64,000 nt of DNA, from contig NZ_PYOM01000026.1 in NCBI RefSeq assembly GCF_003026365.1, forward strand, positions 1 through 64,000, given 5' to 3'. The position numbers were made by a program, and so were the translations under genes. How positions within the stretch are numbered: the first letter of the stretch is position 1; each line of letters begins with the position of its first letter. This document shows, in pieces, positions 18,222-26,153 of this stretch. Source of the stretch: Photobacterium angustum (GTDB taxonomy: Bacteria; Pseudomonadota; Gammaproteobacteria; Enterobacterales; Vibrionaceae). The notes under the pieces were generated by a model, which saw nothing but the letters and a program-made list of their open reading frames with translations, did not search any database and was not told where the DNA came from.

Positions 18222-18257
18222 AATCAGATACTAATTTAACTATTTTACAAGGCTAAG

Positions 18258-19391
18258 TTAGAAAACGTGTTTACCCATTTGGAATACGTGTTTAACTTGG
18301 TTGTCGTCAGAAAGCAACGTGATGTTGGCTTTGTAGCCTGCTTTTAACATACCGTACTCGTTTTCGATCTTAATCGCTTTAGCTGGGTATAGTGTAGCCA
18401 TACGTAATGCTTCTTCACGAGATAGGCCAACGTGATTAATCAAGTTGTTTAAGCCTTGAATCATCGTAACTGCAGCACCAGCAATTGTGCCATCAGCGTA
18501 GAAACACTTACCATCTTTAACGTAAGCTTTAAGACCAGCCATATCGAACTCAGTCATGTCTGTACCTGCAGGTGCAACAGCATCTGTTACCATGAATAGT
18601 TGTTCACCCATGATCTCATGTGCAATACGGACAGAAGGGTATGAAGCGTGAATGCCATCAACGATAATACCTGCATGTGGCTTTTTATCGAAAATGTAAC
18701 CAACAACGCCAGGTTCTCGAGAGCCAAGAGGTGTCATTGCGTTATATAGGTGAGTTGCCATGTCTAGGCCCGATTTCTCATTAACTTGATCGTAAGTGGC
18801 GTTAGTGTGGCCAAGAGAAACAGTAATGCCTGATTCACGAACAATATCGATCACTTTTTGCGATGTATTTTCAGGAGCAACGGTTAAGACACAGATTTTA
18901 TCTGCGTTATCAGCTAGGTATTGCGCTGTTTCTTCGTCAAGCTCACGAATGAATTCTTCGCGGTGTGCACCTTTTTTCTCTACGCTGATAAAAGGACCTT
19001 CAATGTGAAGACCTAAAACACCTTGTTGTTCTGGTTGCTCTGTGGATTCAACCATTTCAAGCACTTCAACTAATGAAGCAGCGTCACTTGTAATAAATGT
19101 CGGTAAGAACTGGGTAGTACCACTTTTTAAGTTGGTATCGTTCATAATCTCAAGTGTTTCAGTACTGATTGCCGTATTAAGTAGTACGCCACCACAGCCA
19201 TTAATCTGAAGATCAATAAAGCCAGCAGATGCTAAGTAGCCTTTACCATCAACCACTGTATCAGGAAGTTCTGATTGGTTTACATCAGCCATTGGAATGA
19301 TACGTTGAATAACATCATCTTTAACAAAAATTGCTTGATTGTTTAGAGTCGTTTGTCCATCAAATACATTAACGTTGATAATTGCGATCAT
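18258..19391 (-). CDS. nagA: N-acetylglucosamine-6-phosphate deacetylase
   Basis: 377 residues, full length for NagA. It hydrolyses GlcNAc-6-P to glucosamine-6-P and acetate, the first committed step in use of chitin-derived GlcNAc and recycled murein sugars. Metal and catalytic residues of the amidohydrolase fold are visible: Glu in LGLHIEGPF, His in VSLGHTNAT, His in ATHLYNAM and the catalytic Asp in FMVTDAVAPAG. It is not next to nagC, nagE or nagB here, but it can cooperate with NagZ encoded at 27841-28845. Confidence 0.95.
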   Translation of the reverse strand: MIAIINVNVFDGQTTLNNQAIFVKDDVIQRIIPMADVNQSELPDTVVDGKGYLASAGFIDLQINGCGGVLLNTAISTETLEIMNDTNLKSGTTQFLPTFITSDAASLVEVLEMVESTEQPEQQGVLGLHIEGPFISVEKKGAHREEFIRELDEETAQYLADNADKICVLTVAPENTSQKVIDIVRESGITVSLGHTNATYDQVNEKSGLDMATHLYNAMTPLGSREPGVVGYIFDKKPHAGIIVDGIHASYPSVRIAHEIMGEQLFMVTDAVAPAGTDMTEFDMAGLKAYVKDGKCFYADGTIAGAAVTMIQGLNNLINHVGLSREEALRMATLYPAKAIKIENEYGMLKAGYKANITLLSDDNQVKHVFQMGKHVF

Positions 19392-19770
19392 GGGTATCTC
19401 ACTTGTAAATTGGTACTGCTAACAACAAGTGTCACAGTAAATACATCATCTTTATACAATGCCTCGTCAATTGAACTTAAAAGGCAACGACACATCGATT
19501 GAAAGCATTAAAATAATCTTATTTTTCTATGTGAATTAAGATACCTGTTTAGTTGATGATTCGTCAAATCCTTTCATTAAATAAACAACAAAAGTAACCA
19601 TGATTGGCCTTTAATTATTCATTGAAAGCATTATAAAAAATGATTTTTTTATTAGACAATAAGTTGATTATTCTTATTTGTGTCGTAATTGTATAGTAAT
19701 TGATTTATATATCATCACTTTATTTTAAGGTATGTCAGTATGCGGTATCTTGTAGGGGAAGGAGAATTAT
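19392..19770. other. Divergent intergenic region, nagA and MFS gene
   Basis: It contains both promoters. A short AT palindrome, AAAATAATCTTATTTTT at 19510-19526, lies about 120 bases before nagA; it has the A/T character of a NagC operator but not enough of the known motif for a firm call. No gene is seen. Confidence 0.35.
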
Positions 19771-21120
19771 ATGACATCCCCTAAGACAATTTTTGGCAGT
19801 GTAGCGTTAGTTATTGCGCTAGGATCATTAGAAAAAAGCATAGTTACAACACCTTTACCCATGATAGGGCAAGAATTACATGCGGGAGAGTTATTGACAT
19901 GGGTTGTTACAGCCTATCTTTTAGCTTCTACTGCGGTACTTCCTTTATATGGGAAATTGAGCGATATATTTGGACGAGTTCGTATGCTAAATATTAGCAT
20001 TACTTTGTTTGTCATTGGTGCTATCGCATGTGGTTTATCTCAAGATATTAATACCTTAATTGCATCACGTGTATTACAGGGAATTGGAGGTGGTGGTTTA
20101 ATTGCATTAGCTTTTACTGTGATTGCCGATTCTATACCAGCTAAAGAAGTGGGTAAGTACCAAGGTTATATCTCTGCTGTTTATGCTGTTTCAAGTATTG
20201 CAGGGCCACTGCTCGGCGGTTTTTTTACTGAGCATTTAACATGGCGTTGGGTTTTTTGGATAAATATACCACTTGGAATATTGGCAGTATGGCTGATCAA
20301 TAAAAATTTAAATCATTTAAGTGTTTGCCGTAAGAGTCGTTTTGATTGGGGGGGCGCGCTACTCTTAATGGTAGCGACAACGTTATTGTTATTGATTATC
20401 TCGCCAGAGGCTAATTTATCGAAAAGCTTACTCGTAGGATTATTTCTTTTCGTAATCGGTATGCTCATCGTGGTTGAACGAGCCGTATCTGATCCCATTT
20501 TACCGCGTAAGTTATTTCAATTATCAGGCTATATAACAAGTGTATTTTTGATCTTGTGCTCACAGTTATTAATGTTTGCTATGTTGGTATATTTACCATT
20601 ACAAATGCAGTGGCAACAAGGGATGACTGCATCGAAAAGTGGCATGATCATGGTAGTTTTCATGTTTAGTATTACCACTGGCGCTTATTTTGCTGGTAAG
20701 TATATTGCTAAAACGGGGTTCTATAAGCGTGTCGTTGTTATTGGCTTTATTTTAACAACATGCGCACTCGTGCAATTGTATTTATCTTTTTATGTACATA
20801 TATCATTGGCATTTGCGGGCTTAGGGCTTGGATTTACCTTGCCTGCGCTAAGTGTTGTTGTTCAGCATATTTTACCCGCTCAAGATCGCGGTATTGGGAT
20901 GTCAATGTTTAGCTTTGGGCGGGAACTTGGCGGTGCTATTGGTGTTGCCGTTTGTTCAGCTATCTTTCATAGCCAAGTAACTTCTACGGATATTACAGAT
21001 ATCGTTGATCCACAGATCTTACAACATGGTTTTAGTTTAACTTATTTAGCCATGGCAGTTATTGCATTTATTGCCACCATGCTGACGTTATTTATGCTAA
21101 AAACACGCCCACTTGATTAA
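19771..21120 (+). CDS. MFS drug exporter, DHA2-type
   Basis: 449 residues with about 13-14 membrane helices. The major-facilitator signature LPLYGKLSDIFGRVRML lies between helices 2 and 3, and the antiporter motif C region reads SSIAGPLLGGFFTEHLTWRWVF, as in EmrB/QacA-type proton-coupled exporters. The EmrA-like adaptor is absent, so it probably works alone in the inner membrane. The substrate is unknown. It has a GGGGAAGGAGA ribosome site and its own terminator. Confidence 0.85.
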   Translation: MTSPKTIFGSVALVIALGSLEKSIVTTPLPMIGQELHAGELLTWVVTAYLLASTAVLPLYGKLSDIFGRVRMLNISITLFVIGAIACGLSQDINTLIASRVLQGIGGGGLIALAFTVIADSIPAKEVGKYQGYISAVYAVSSIAGPLLGGFFTEHLTWRWVFWINIPLGILAVWLINKNLNHLSVCRKSRFDWGGALLLMVATTLLLLIISPEANLSKSLLVGLFLFVIGMLIVVERAVSDPILPRKLFQLSGYITSVFLILCSQLLMFAMLVYLPLQMQWQQGMTASKSGMIMVVFMFSITTGAYFAGKYIAKTGFYKRVVVIGFILTTCALVQLYLSFYVHISLAFAGLGLGFTLPALSVVVQHILPAQDRGIGMSMFSFGRELGGAIGVAVCSAIFHSQVTSTDITDIVDPQILQHGFSLTYLAMAVIAFIATMLTLFMLKTRPLD

Positions 21121-21146
21121 TAAATCACGCTTTTTGCTTACAAACA

Positions 21147-21182
21147 AAAAGGGATAACCAAGAAGTTATCCCTTTTCTTTTT
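21147..21182 (+). terminator. Intrinsic terminator of the MFS gene
   Basis: AAAAGGGATAAC-caagaa-GTTATCCCTTTT is a 12-bp perfect stem followed by a T-run. Confidence 0.9.
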
Positions 21183-21285
21183 GCACTTATGTAGGCATTT
21201 GGGCAAAATAGCGCCTTCACAATATTAGTACCGTTAAAACGCTTATTAAAGCGTTAGTTGCTATCCATACTGTATAGGAGTTGTC

Positions 21286-22044
21286 ATGCAGTGGACTGAC
21301 TGGCCATTTTTACTGTCTCAGGTGTTATCACAATTTTCCATCGGCGCATTTATTATTATTGGTGTGATTATGCTATCGGGGAAATTATGTTTTGGACAAT
21401 CTGATAGGGTACTTAAAAACTTTCCCCTGATCTGGTTATTGTTAATTACTGCAATGTTATTGCGAGAAGGCAGATTAATGCTATCGCAAATCCATAGTCA
21501 ATCAAGTTTTGGTCTTGAAACATTTTTCTGCTTAACTATTTTGATCTCGACTATGGCTTATTGGTTATGTGAAAAGCACTTAATTGGCAGTGACAAATGG
21601 CGAAAGTCGTTTTTATTCTTGGTTGTGGTTTGGAGTGGTCTGTACTTTATTGAAGGGGTGGTTAATCATGGTATTAGTTACTCGCTAGCCATACAATTTA
21701 TTGCCAATGTTATTGTAGGTGGAAGCCTAGTAGCACATTGTATGTTAGTAAAGTCTGAGCATAAATTAACAAAACTTAATACCTTTTTACCTGTGTGTGG
21801 TTTAGTGCTTGGTGTTGTGGCAATACTATCGAATATGCAGGGTATGAGCTTATTGGTACAACAGGCTGAACTCGGTGGCTTAACTGGCTTTGTCGTTCGA
21901 ATTTCAAGTATTGGTTTGATGGTTTTAGCATTAAGTTTATGGTTAATGCCGATTATTACAAAGAGTAAACCCGTTACAGTGATGCTCGTTATCAGTAGCG
22001 TTATTATGGCTGTTGCCAGCTTCCTTACGGCTCTATCAATGTAG
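21286..22044 (+). CDS. DmsC-like eight-helix membrane protein, orphan
   Basis: 252 residues with about eight membrane helices. The N-terminal pattern W-P-F-L-L-S-Q-V-L-S-Q-F-S-I-G-A-F resembles the start of DmsC, the menaquinol-oxidising anchor of DMSO reductase, and the length is close to DmsC. No DmsA or DmsB gene lies nearby. It is a single-gene unit with its own terminator. The DmsC relationship is an inference from pattern and topology; another unknown eight-helix family is possible. Confidence 0.5.
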   Translation: MQWTDWPFLLSQVLSQFSIGAFIIIGVIMLSGKLCFGQSDRVLKNFPLIWLLLITAMLLREGRLMLSQIHSQSSFGLETFFCLTILISTMAYWLCEKHLIGSDKWRKSFLFLVVVWSGLYFIEGVVNHGISYSLAIQFIANVIVGGSLVAHCMLVKSEHKLTKLNTFLPVCGLVLGVVAILSNMQGMSLLVQQAELGGLTGFVVRISSIGLMVLALSLWLMPIITKSKPVTVMLVISSVIMAVASFLTALSM

Positions 22045-22083
22045 TAACTATTTCAACAACAGCACTACTATTATCGACAGATT

Positions 22084-22118
22084 AAAGGCATAGAGTTCTT
22101 AAATAATGCTATGCCTTT
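22084..22118. terminator. Terminator between convergent genes
   Basis: AAAGGCATAG and CTATGCCTTT form a 10-bp stem with a 15-base loop, between the DmsC-like gene (+) and the isochorismatase-like gene (-). Confidence 0.65.
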
Positions 22119-22167
22119 CTATTATACCTTCAGCCAAAGAAGTTAGCGCTCCTTACTTTAACAACGT

Positions 22168-22713
22168 TCACTTAATTAAATTTAGTAAGGCTTTGAATCT
22201 ATCACCATTGGCGACCCGCTGTAATTCGAACAATACCATTTCTGTTGTACTGACTTGTGCACCTGCACGTTGCATTTTATTAATTGCAATCTGTTTGTTT
22301 TCCTCTGTCCGTGAACTTATTGCATCACTTACTACAGTTACTTGGTAGCCTTCAGCGATAAGATCAATAACGGTTTGATAAACACAAATATGTGCTTCAA
22401 TACCAATGATAATGATCGACTTACGTTGTTTTAGTTGTAGTTGCTCTAGAAAACTAATATTTTGAACGGCACTAAAGCTTTCTTTCGCAATGGGAGTTAA
22501 TCCTTGCAGAGTAAGAGGGTGTGCTATTTGAGGAATGGTTGCGCCAAGTTTATCGGGTAACTGCTCAAGCCATAATGTTGGCAGATCAAATAGTTCTGCG
22601 CCTTTTACCATAATTTCAGCTTGACGAAAAAAGTGATCCTTTTTATGCATTAGTTGCGCGAGGTTGCCTTGTATGTCAATCACAACCAATATTGAATGGT
22701 GGATATCAAGCAT
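22168..22713 (-). CDS. Isochorismatase-superfamily cysteine hydrolase
   Basis: 181 residues, the size of the YcaC-like branch. The catalytic triad is visible: Asp in VVIDIQGNL (residue 13), Lys in the IAKESFSA region and the nucleophile Cys in GIEAHICVYQT (about residue 109), preceded by the usual cis-peptide region. Members hydrolyse amides or isochorismate; the substrate of this one is unknown. Cytoplasmic and transcribed alone. Confidence 0.88.
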   Translation of the reverse strand: MLDIHHSILVVIDIQGNLAQLMHKKDHFFRQAEIMVKGAELFDLPTLWLEQLPDKLGATIPQIAHPLTLQGLTPIAKESFSAVQNISFLEQLQLKQRKSIIIIGIEAHICVYQTVIDLIAEGYQVTVVSDAISSRTEENKQIAINKMQRAGAQVSTTEMVLFELQRVANGDRFKALLNLIK

Positions 22714-22846
22714 TGCGCGATTCCTTATGTCTATTGAAAAAGTAATGGTTTGTAACCATATTGCTCTTTACAGTGTTGTTTAGAAACGGAACAATGCAAA
22801 GTGACTAAAGTAAAATAAATGTAAACAAAGGAAGTATTGTCAGACT

Positions 22847-23533
22847 ATGGCTGAGAGAAAATCAAACCCGTTAAGTGAAATTGTTTTTAACGTTATTATA
22901 CCGTCAGTGATCCTGATGAAGTTTAGTGGCGATGATCAACTCGGTGCGGTAGGCGGATTACTAGCAGCATTGGCATTCCCTGTTATTTTTGGCGGCTATG
23001 AGCTTATTCGTTATAAGAAATATAACTTTATAGCCTTGTTAGGTATTGTCAGCGTTCTTCTAACAGGCGGTATAGGTTTACTTGAACTCGATACCAAGTG
23101 GTTAGCGATTAAAGAAGCTTTAATCCCTGGGCTTATCGGTATTGTTGTTTTTGGCTCAACATTCACCAAGTTTCCGGTTGTACGCAAATTAGTGTTAAAT
23201 GACAGCGTGCTTAATTTAGGACTTATCAATGAGCGTCTAAAAGAAAAGAATAATGAGCATTTATTTGATCGCTGTTTAACGCAGTCTAATTACATGTTTG
23301 CTAGTACGTTTCTTTTTTCATCTGTGATGAACTATATTCTGGCGACAGTTATTGTAACCAGTAAGTCAGGAACTGAAGCATTTAATGAAGAATTGGGACG
23401 TTTAACATTGTTAAGTTACCCGATGATAGCAATTCCATCTATGTTGATGATGATGGGGATATTCTACTTTGTTTGGCGTCAAATACGTCGTATGACACAG
23501 CTAGAAACGGCTGAGATATTTAAGTCTCAGTAA
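22847..23533 (+). CDS. VC0807-family integral membrane protein
   Basis: 228 residues with about six membrane spans: a pair near 30-50, two around 62-110, and a C-terminal pair around 151-215. The pattern (PSVILMKFSGDD at the start, FTKFPVVRKLVLND in the middle, a long FDRCLTQSNYMF loop) matches the conserved Vibrionaceae VC0807-like family, whose function is unknown. The layout also recalls septation/YciB-like proteins. It is a single gene with a clear terminator. Confidence 0.7.
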   Translation: MAERKSNPLSEIVFNVIIPSVILMKFSGDDQLGAVGGLLAALAFPVIFGGYELIRYKKYNFIALLGIVSVLLTGGIGLLELDTKWLAIKEALIPGLIGIVVFGSTFTKFPVVRKLVLNDSVLNLGLINERLKEKNNEHLFDRCLTQSNYMFASTFLFSSVMNYILATVIVTSKSGTEAFNEELGRLTLLSYPMIAIPSMLMMMGIFYFVWRQIRRMTQLETAEIFKSQ

Positions 23534-23554
23534 TGTTATTTATCATCAAAATGT

Positions 23555-23583
23555 AAGCAGTGAATGATTCACTGCTTTTTTTT
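23555..23583 (+). terminator. Intrinsic terminator of the VC0807-family gene
   Basis: AAGCAGTGAA-tga-TTCACTGCTT is a 10-bp perfect stem followed by a T-run. Confidence 0.9.
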
Positions 23584-23694
23584 GTATCAAATATGGTGTC
23601 TTACCGTCTTATCTCTAAGATAATCCTTACAGGGAAAACATAATTCGAACTTTTGAGTAATAATTTAGGCATGTAGTTTAAAAACGGACATGTC

Positions 23695-24186
23695 ATGAAG
23701 CTAACCTCAATAATATTCATATCGTTATTAATAACTGCTTGCTCAACGATTGAAGTTGCTAATTCTTCAGATAAAGAAGGAGTGCAGTTTGTTGATAAAC
23801 ATTGCGGTAACCACCAATCCCAACGTGGTTCTCATTTCTTTAGCTCATTTCTAGATTCTCAATATCAAAAAATTACAGAGCTTAAAGGTTTTATTAGTGA
23901 TCAAAATTACAAACAACTCCATATTGCTTTGTCACAATTTAACGAACATTGGGAAATGCTCAACCAGCAAAGTTACGAAGCATGTGAAAAGTTAGCTCGT
24001 TGCGAATTTATAAAAGAGCAGTACATAGCGTCATTTAATAAACAGCAAAGAAACAGAATGAAACTTGATGCTGATAAGCAAAATATGTGTGATAAGAGTA
24101 GTTTTGAATTTGATTTGAGCCGAGTAAAAATGGTTTCTTTTTATAGTGATGTTGAACGTTTAGAACTTGTCCGTGAAGAGCAATAA
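23695..24186 (+). CDS. Hypothetical lipoprotein
   Basis: 163 residues. The signal peptide ends in the lipobox LITAC (Cys16), so it is a lipid-anchored periplasmic or outer-membrane protein. The mature domain is helical, with five further cysteines, three of them in the H-C-G, ACEKLARCEF pattern and one in MCDKSS, suggesting disulfides. Unrecognised family. No co-directional neighbour is close enough to imply an operon. Confidence 0.6.
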   Translation: MKLTSIIFISLLITACSTIEVANSSDKEGVQFVDKHCGNHQSQRGSHFFSSFLDSQYQKITELKGFISDQNYKQLHIALSQFNEHWEMLNQQSYEACEKLARCEFIKEQYIASFNKQQRNRMKLDADKQNMCDKSSFEFDLSRVKMVSFYSDVERLELVREEQ

Positions 24187-24483
24187 GCAATATATGTAAC
24201 ACTCGAAGCTCTGTTTAACCTAATGTATACGGCGAAATTATATTCTTATAAGTTACTAAATTATTGTAGTTTTTTGTGTTTAAACCTCTAAACCTGCATG
24301 GCTTAAGCTATCTGTTTTTATGACTTTTTAATACTTAACAAATATCAAAAATTCCCCTAAAAGCACTTTTAATGATATTGTATTTGACACTATATTATTA
24401 AATATAGAGATGTTTTTAATTCAAGTTTTATAGTCGTAACGGGTAGTTACGTTATCTTTTATCATTAATACTAGGGGGATATT

Positions 24484-25398
24484 ATGGCTACAAGCCGTAA
24501 AATTAGTAAAGAGAGAATGGCACTGAAAGTATCATTAGCAGGAACAATTTTTGTTGCTACGCTTGGTATTGGATACGGTCTGTACGTTGGTTCTAATGCT
24601 ATTTTATTAGATGGTATGTTCTCTTTTTTAAGTATGGGGATGACAGGACTTAGTCTTTATACAGCATACTTAGTTTCAAAACCTGATGATGAACAGTTTC
24701 AATTTGGTTATGCCCATTTTGAACCTCTTATCAACGTGGTAAATGGTTTATTAATTTTAGTAACATGTTTATTTGCCTTTGTGACCGGCATACAAACAAT
24801 ATTGCAAGGTGGTCACGACATTATTTTGGGAGATGCGATTGTCTATGCTGTTCTCTCAACTGTCAGTTGTTTTTCGATTTACTTTTTTGAAACCTCTATC
24901 GCACGAAGTGTCGACTCCGAATTAGTTCGAGTTGATTCGCAAGAATGGTTAGTTGACGCGATCTTAAGTGCTGCAATATTGGTTGGTTTTATCTTAGTTA
25001 TAATATTTGATGCAATGGGTTACTCTAAGTGGAATGCCTATGTCGATCCCATTCTAGTTACAACATTATCTATCGCAGCATCAGTATTACCGATAAAAGT
25101 ATTAAGACGAAATTTAAAAGAAGTATTGCTTGTAGCACCACAAGACAGTGTTCAAGAGCACGTCGATCAAGTTATTGCAGAGCTTTCTGAAAAGTATGAC
25201 TTCGATGATTATACTCATCATTTTGCTAAAATCGGTCGTCAGTATGATTTAGAAATTAACATCTTAGTAAAAGATGAAAAAAGATGGACGACAAAACAAC
25301 AAGATAATATTCGTCAAATCATATGGGATAAGTTGGAAGCTGATCTTGGTGAAACATGGCTATCTGTTAGTTTCACAGGTCAAGAGCGTTGGTTGTAA
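24484..25398 (+). CDS. Cation diffusion facilitator-type transporter with unusual metal site
   Basis: 304 residues. It has six membrane helices (about 14-210) and a C-terminal cytoplasmic domain of about 90 residues, the CDF arrangement. Recognisable blocks are LLDGMFSFLSMG in helix 2 and FGYAHFEPL after helix 3. The helix-2 site has D-x-x-x-S instead of D-x-x-x-D, and the helix-5 site reads E-W-L-V-D instead of H/D-x-x-x-D. This suggests a subgroup with an altered substrate, perhaps not Zn2+. It starts after a GGGGGAT ribosome site. Confidence 0.82.
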   Translation: MATSRKISKERMALKVSLAGTIFVATLGIGYGLYVGSNAILLDGMFSFLSMGMTGLSLYTAYLVSKPDDEQFQFGYAHFEPLINVVNGLLILVTCLFAFVTGIQTILQGGHDIILGDAIVYAVLSTVSCFSIYFFETSIARSVDSELVRVDSQEWLVDAILSAAILVGFILVIIFDAMGYSKWNAYVDPILVTTLSIAASVLPIKVLRRNLKEVLLVAPQDSVQEHVDQVIAELSEKYDFDDYTHHFAKIGRQYDLEINILVKDEKRWTTKQQDNIRQIIWDKLEADLGETWLSVSFTGQERWL

Positions 25399-25426
25399 TT
25401 TAGTGTAAACAGAGTTGATGTTTAAT

Positions 25427-25464
25427 GTTAGGATAATTCACTATGAAGTAGGGATTATCCTAAC
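25427..25464. terminator. 11-bp perfect hairpin after the CDF gene
   Basis: GTTAGGATAAT and ATTATCCTAAC form a stem with a 16-base loop, 28 bases after the CDF stop. No strong T-run follows, so it may protect the 3' end or be a weak terminator. Confidence 0.5.
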
Positions 25465-25653
25465 TAACATTTTGTAATAATACTTTTTCGAATCATTTAT
25501 TTTGAATTTTACAAAATGATAACCACCATGATGAAATAGATATGGGATTCTTGTATCATTTCTTCGTTCTAAAAATTATCTTTGTTTAGTTAAATATAAA
25601 ATAAGAGTTAATTTTTAGCCAATATTGAAAATTATTTTTATTACAGGTGAATC

Positions 25654-25758
25654 ATGGACACTGCTTTAGTTATAGCATTCATTGTAGGTGCATTTTATAT
25701 TATTCTTAAAGAAAAAAAATGTACTAAGAATATTGATTATAGCAAGGACAGCTTATAA
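25654..25758 (+). CDS. 34-residue single-pass membrane peptide
   Basis: Frame MDTALVIAFIVGAFYIIL followed by a Lys-rich tail with one Cys. The ATG has an AGGTGA ribosome site six bases upstream, and a strong terminator (25783-25811) follows. A hydrophobic helix plus a positive C-terminal tail predicts an N-out/C-in membrane peptide. It shares size and layout, but not obvious sequence, with the 30-residue frame at 15882. Function unknown. Confidence 0.5.
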   Translation: MDTALVIAFIVGAFYIILKEKKCTKNIDYSKDSL

Positions 25759-25782
25759 TCTTTATTTAAACTAAAAGAAATG

Positions 25783-25811
25783 AAAAAAGCGCTATTATTA
25801 GCGCTTTTTTC
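25783..25811 (+). terminator. Intrinsic terminator after the small membrane peptide
   Basis: AAAAAAGCGCTA and TAGCGCTTTTTT form a 12-bp stem with a T-run. Between here and 26127 I see only an AT-rich leader. Confidence 0.9.
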
Positions 25812-26127
25812 TGTCTAAAAACTGCAATTTTTATTGTGTGATATAAATCCATTTTTAATGAAATAAAAATAAATTAAAGTTTAATATGAATACCCATGAT
25901 TATTTTATTATTAAGGCTGAATGGTATCTTATTATTCTAATAAGGAATTAATTTATATTGAATGTGATTGCGTTATATCATTTTTATAAATTAGAGTGCC
26001 GAGCTTAAGTTGAAATGAATATTTTATAACATGTGATCTCTGCTGTTATTTAATCTTCTCTATTACTTGTCTAATAATGCTTTAGGTTTTAACTTTATTA
26101 TAAGTAATTATTTTCATAGAGGTCTAC

Positions 26128-26148
26128 ATGGATGGTAGATTTCAATAA
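26128..26148 (+). promoter_or_regulatory. Six-codon leader ORF before the EAL gene
   Basis: ATG GAT GGT AGA TTT CAA TAA follows an AGAGGT ribosome site with correct spacing and stops five bases before the EAL-gene ATG, which itself lacks a ribosome site. The arrangement suggests that ribosomes ending the leader restart at the EAL gene. Confidence 0.4.
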
Positions 26149-26153
26149 TAACA

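Noticed and set aside
19510..19526. AT palindrome as a NagC operator before nagA
   Set aside because: The sequence is A/T-rich and symmetrical but lacks the flanking bases of known NagC sites, so I mention it only as a possibility.
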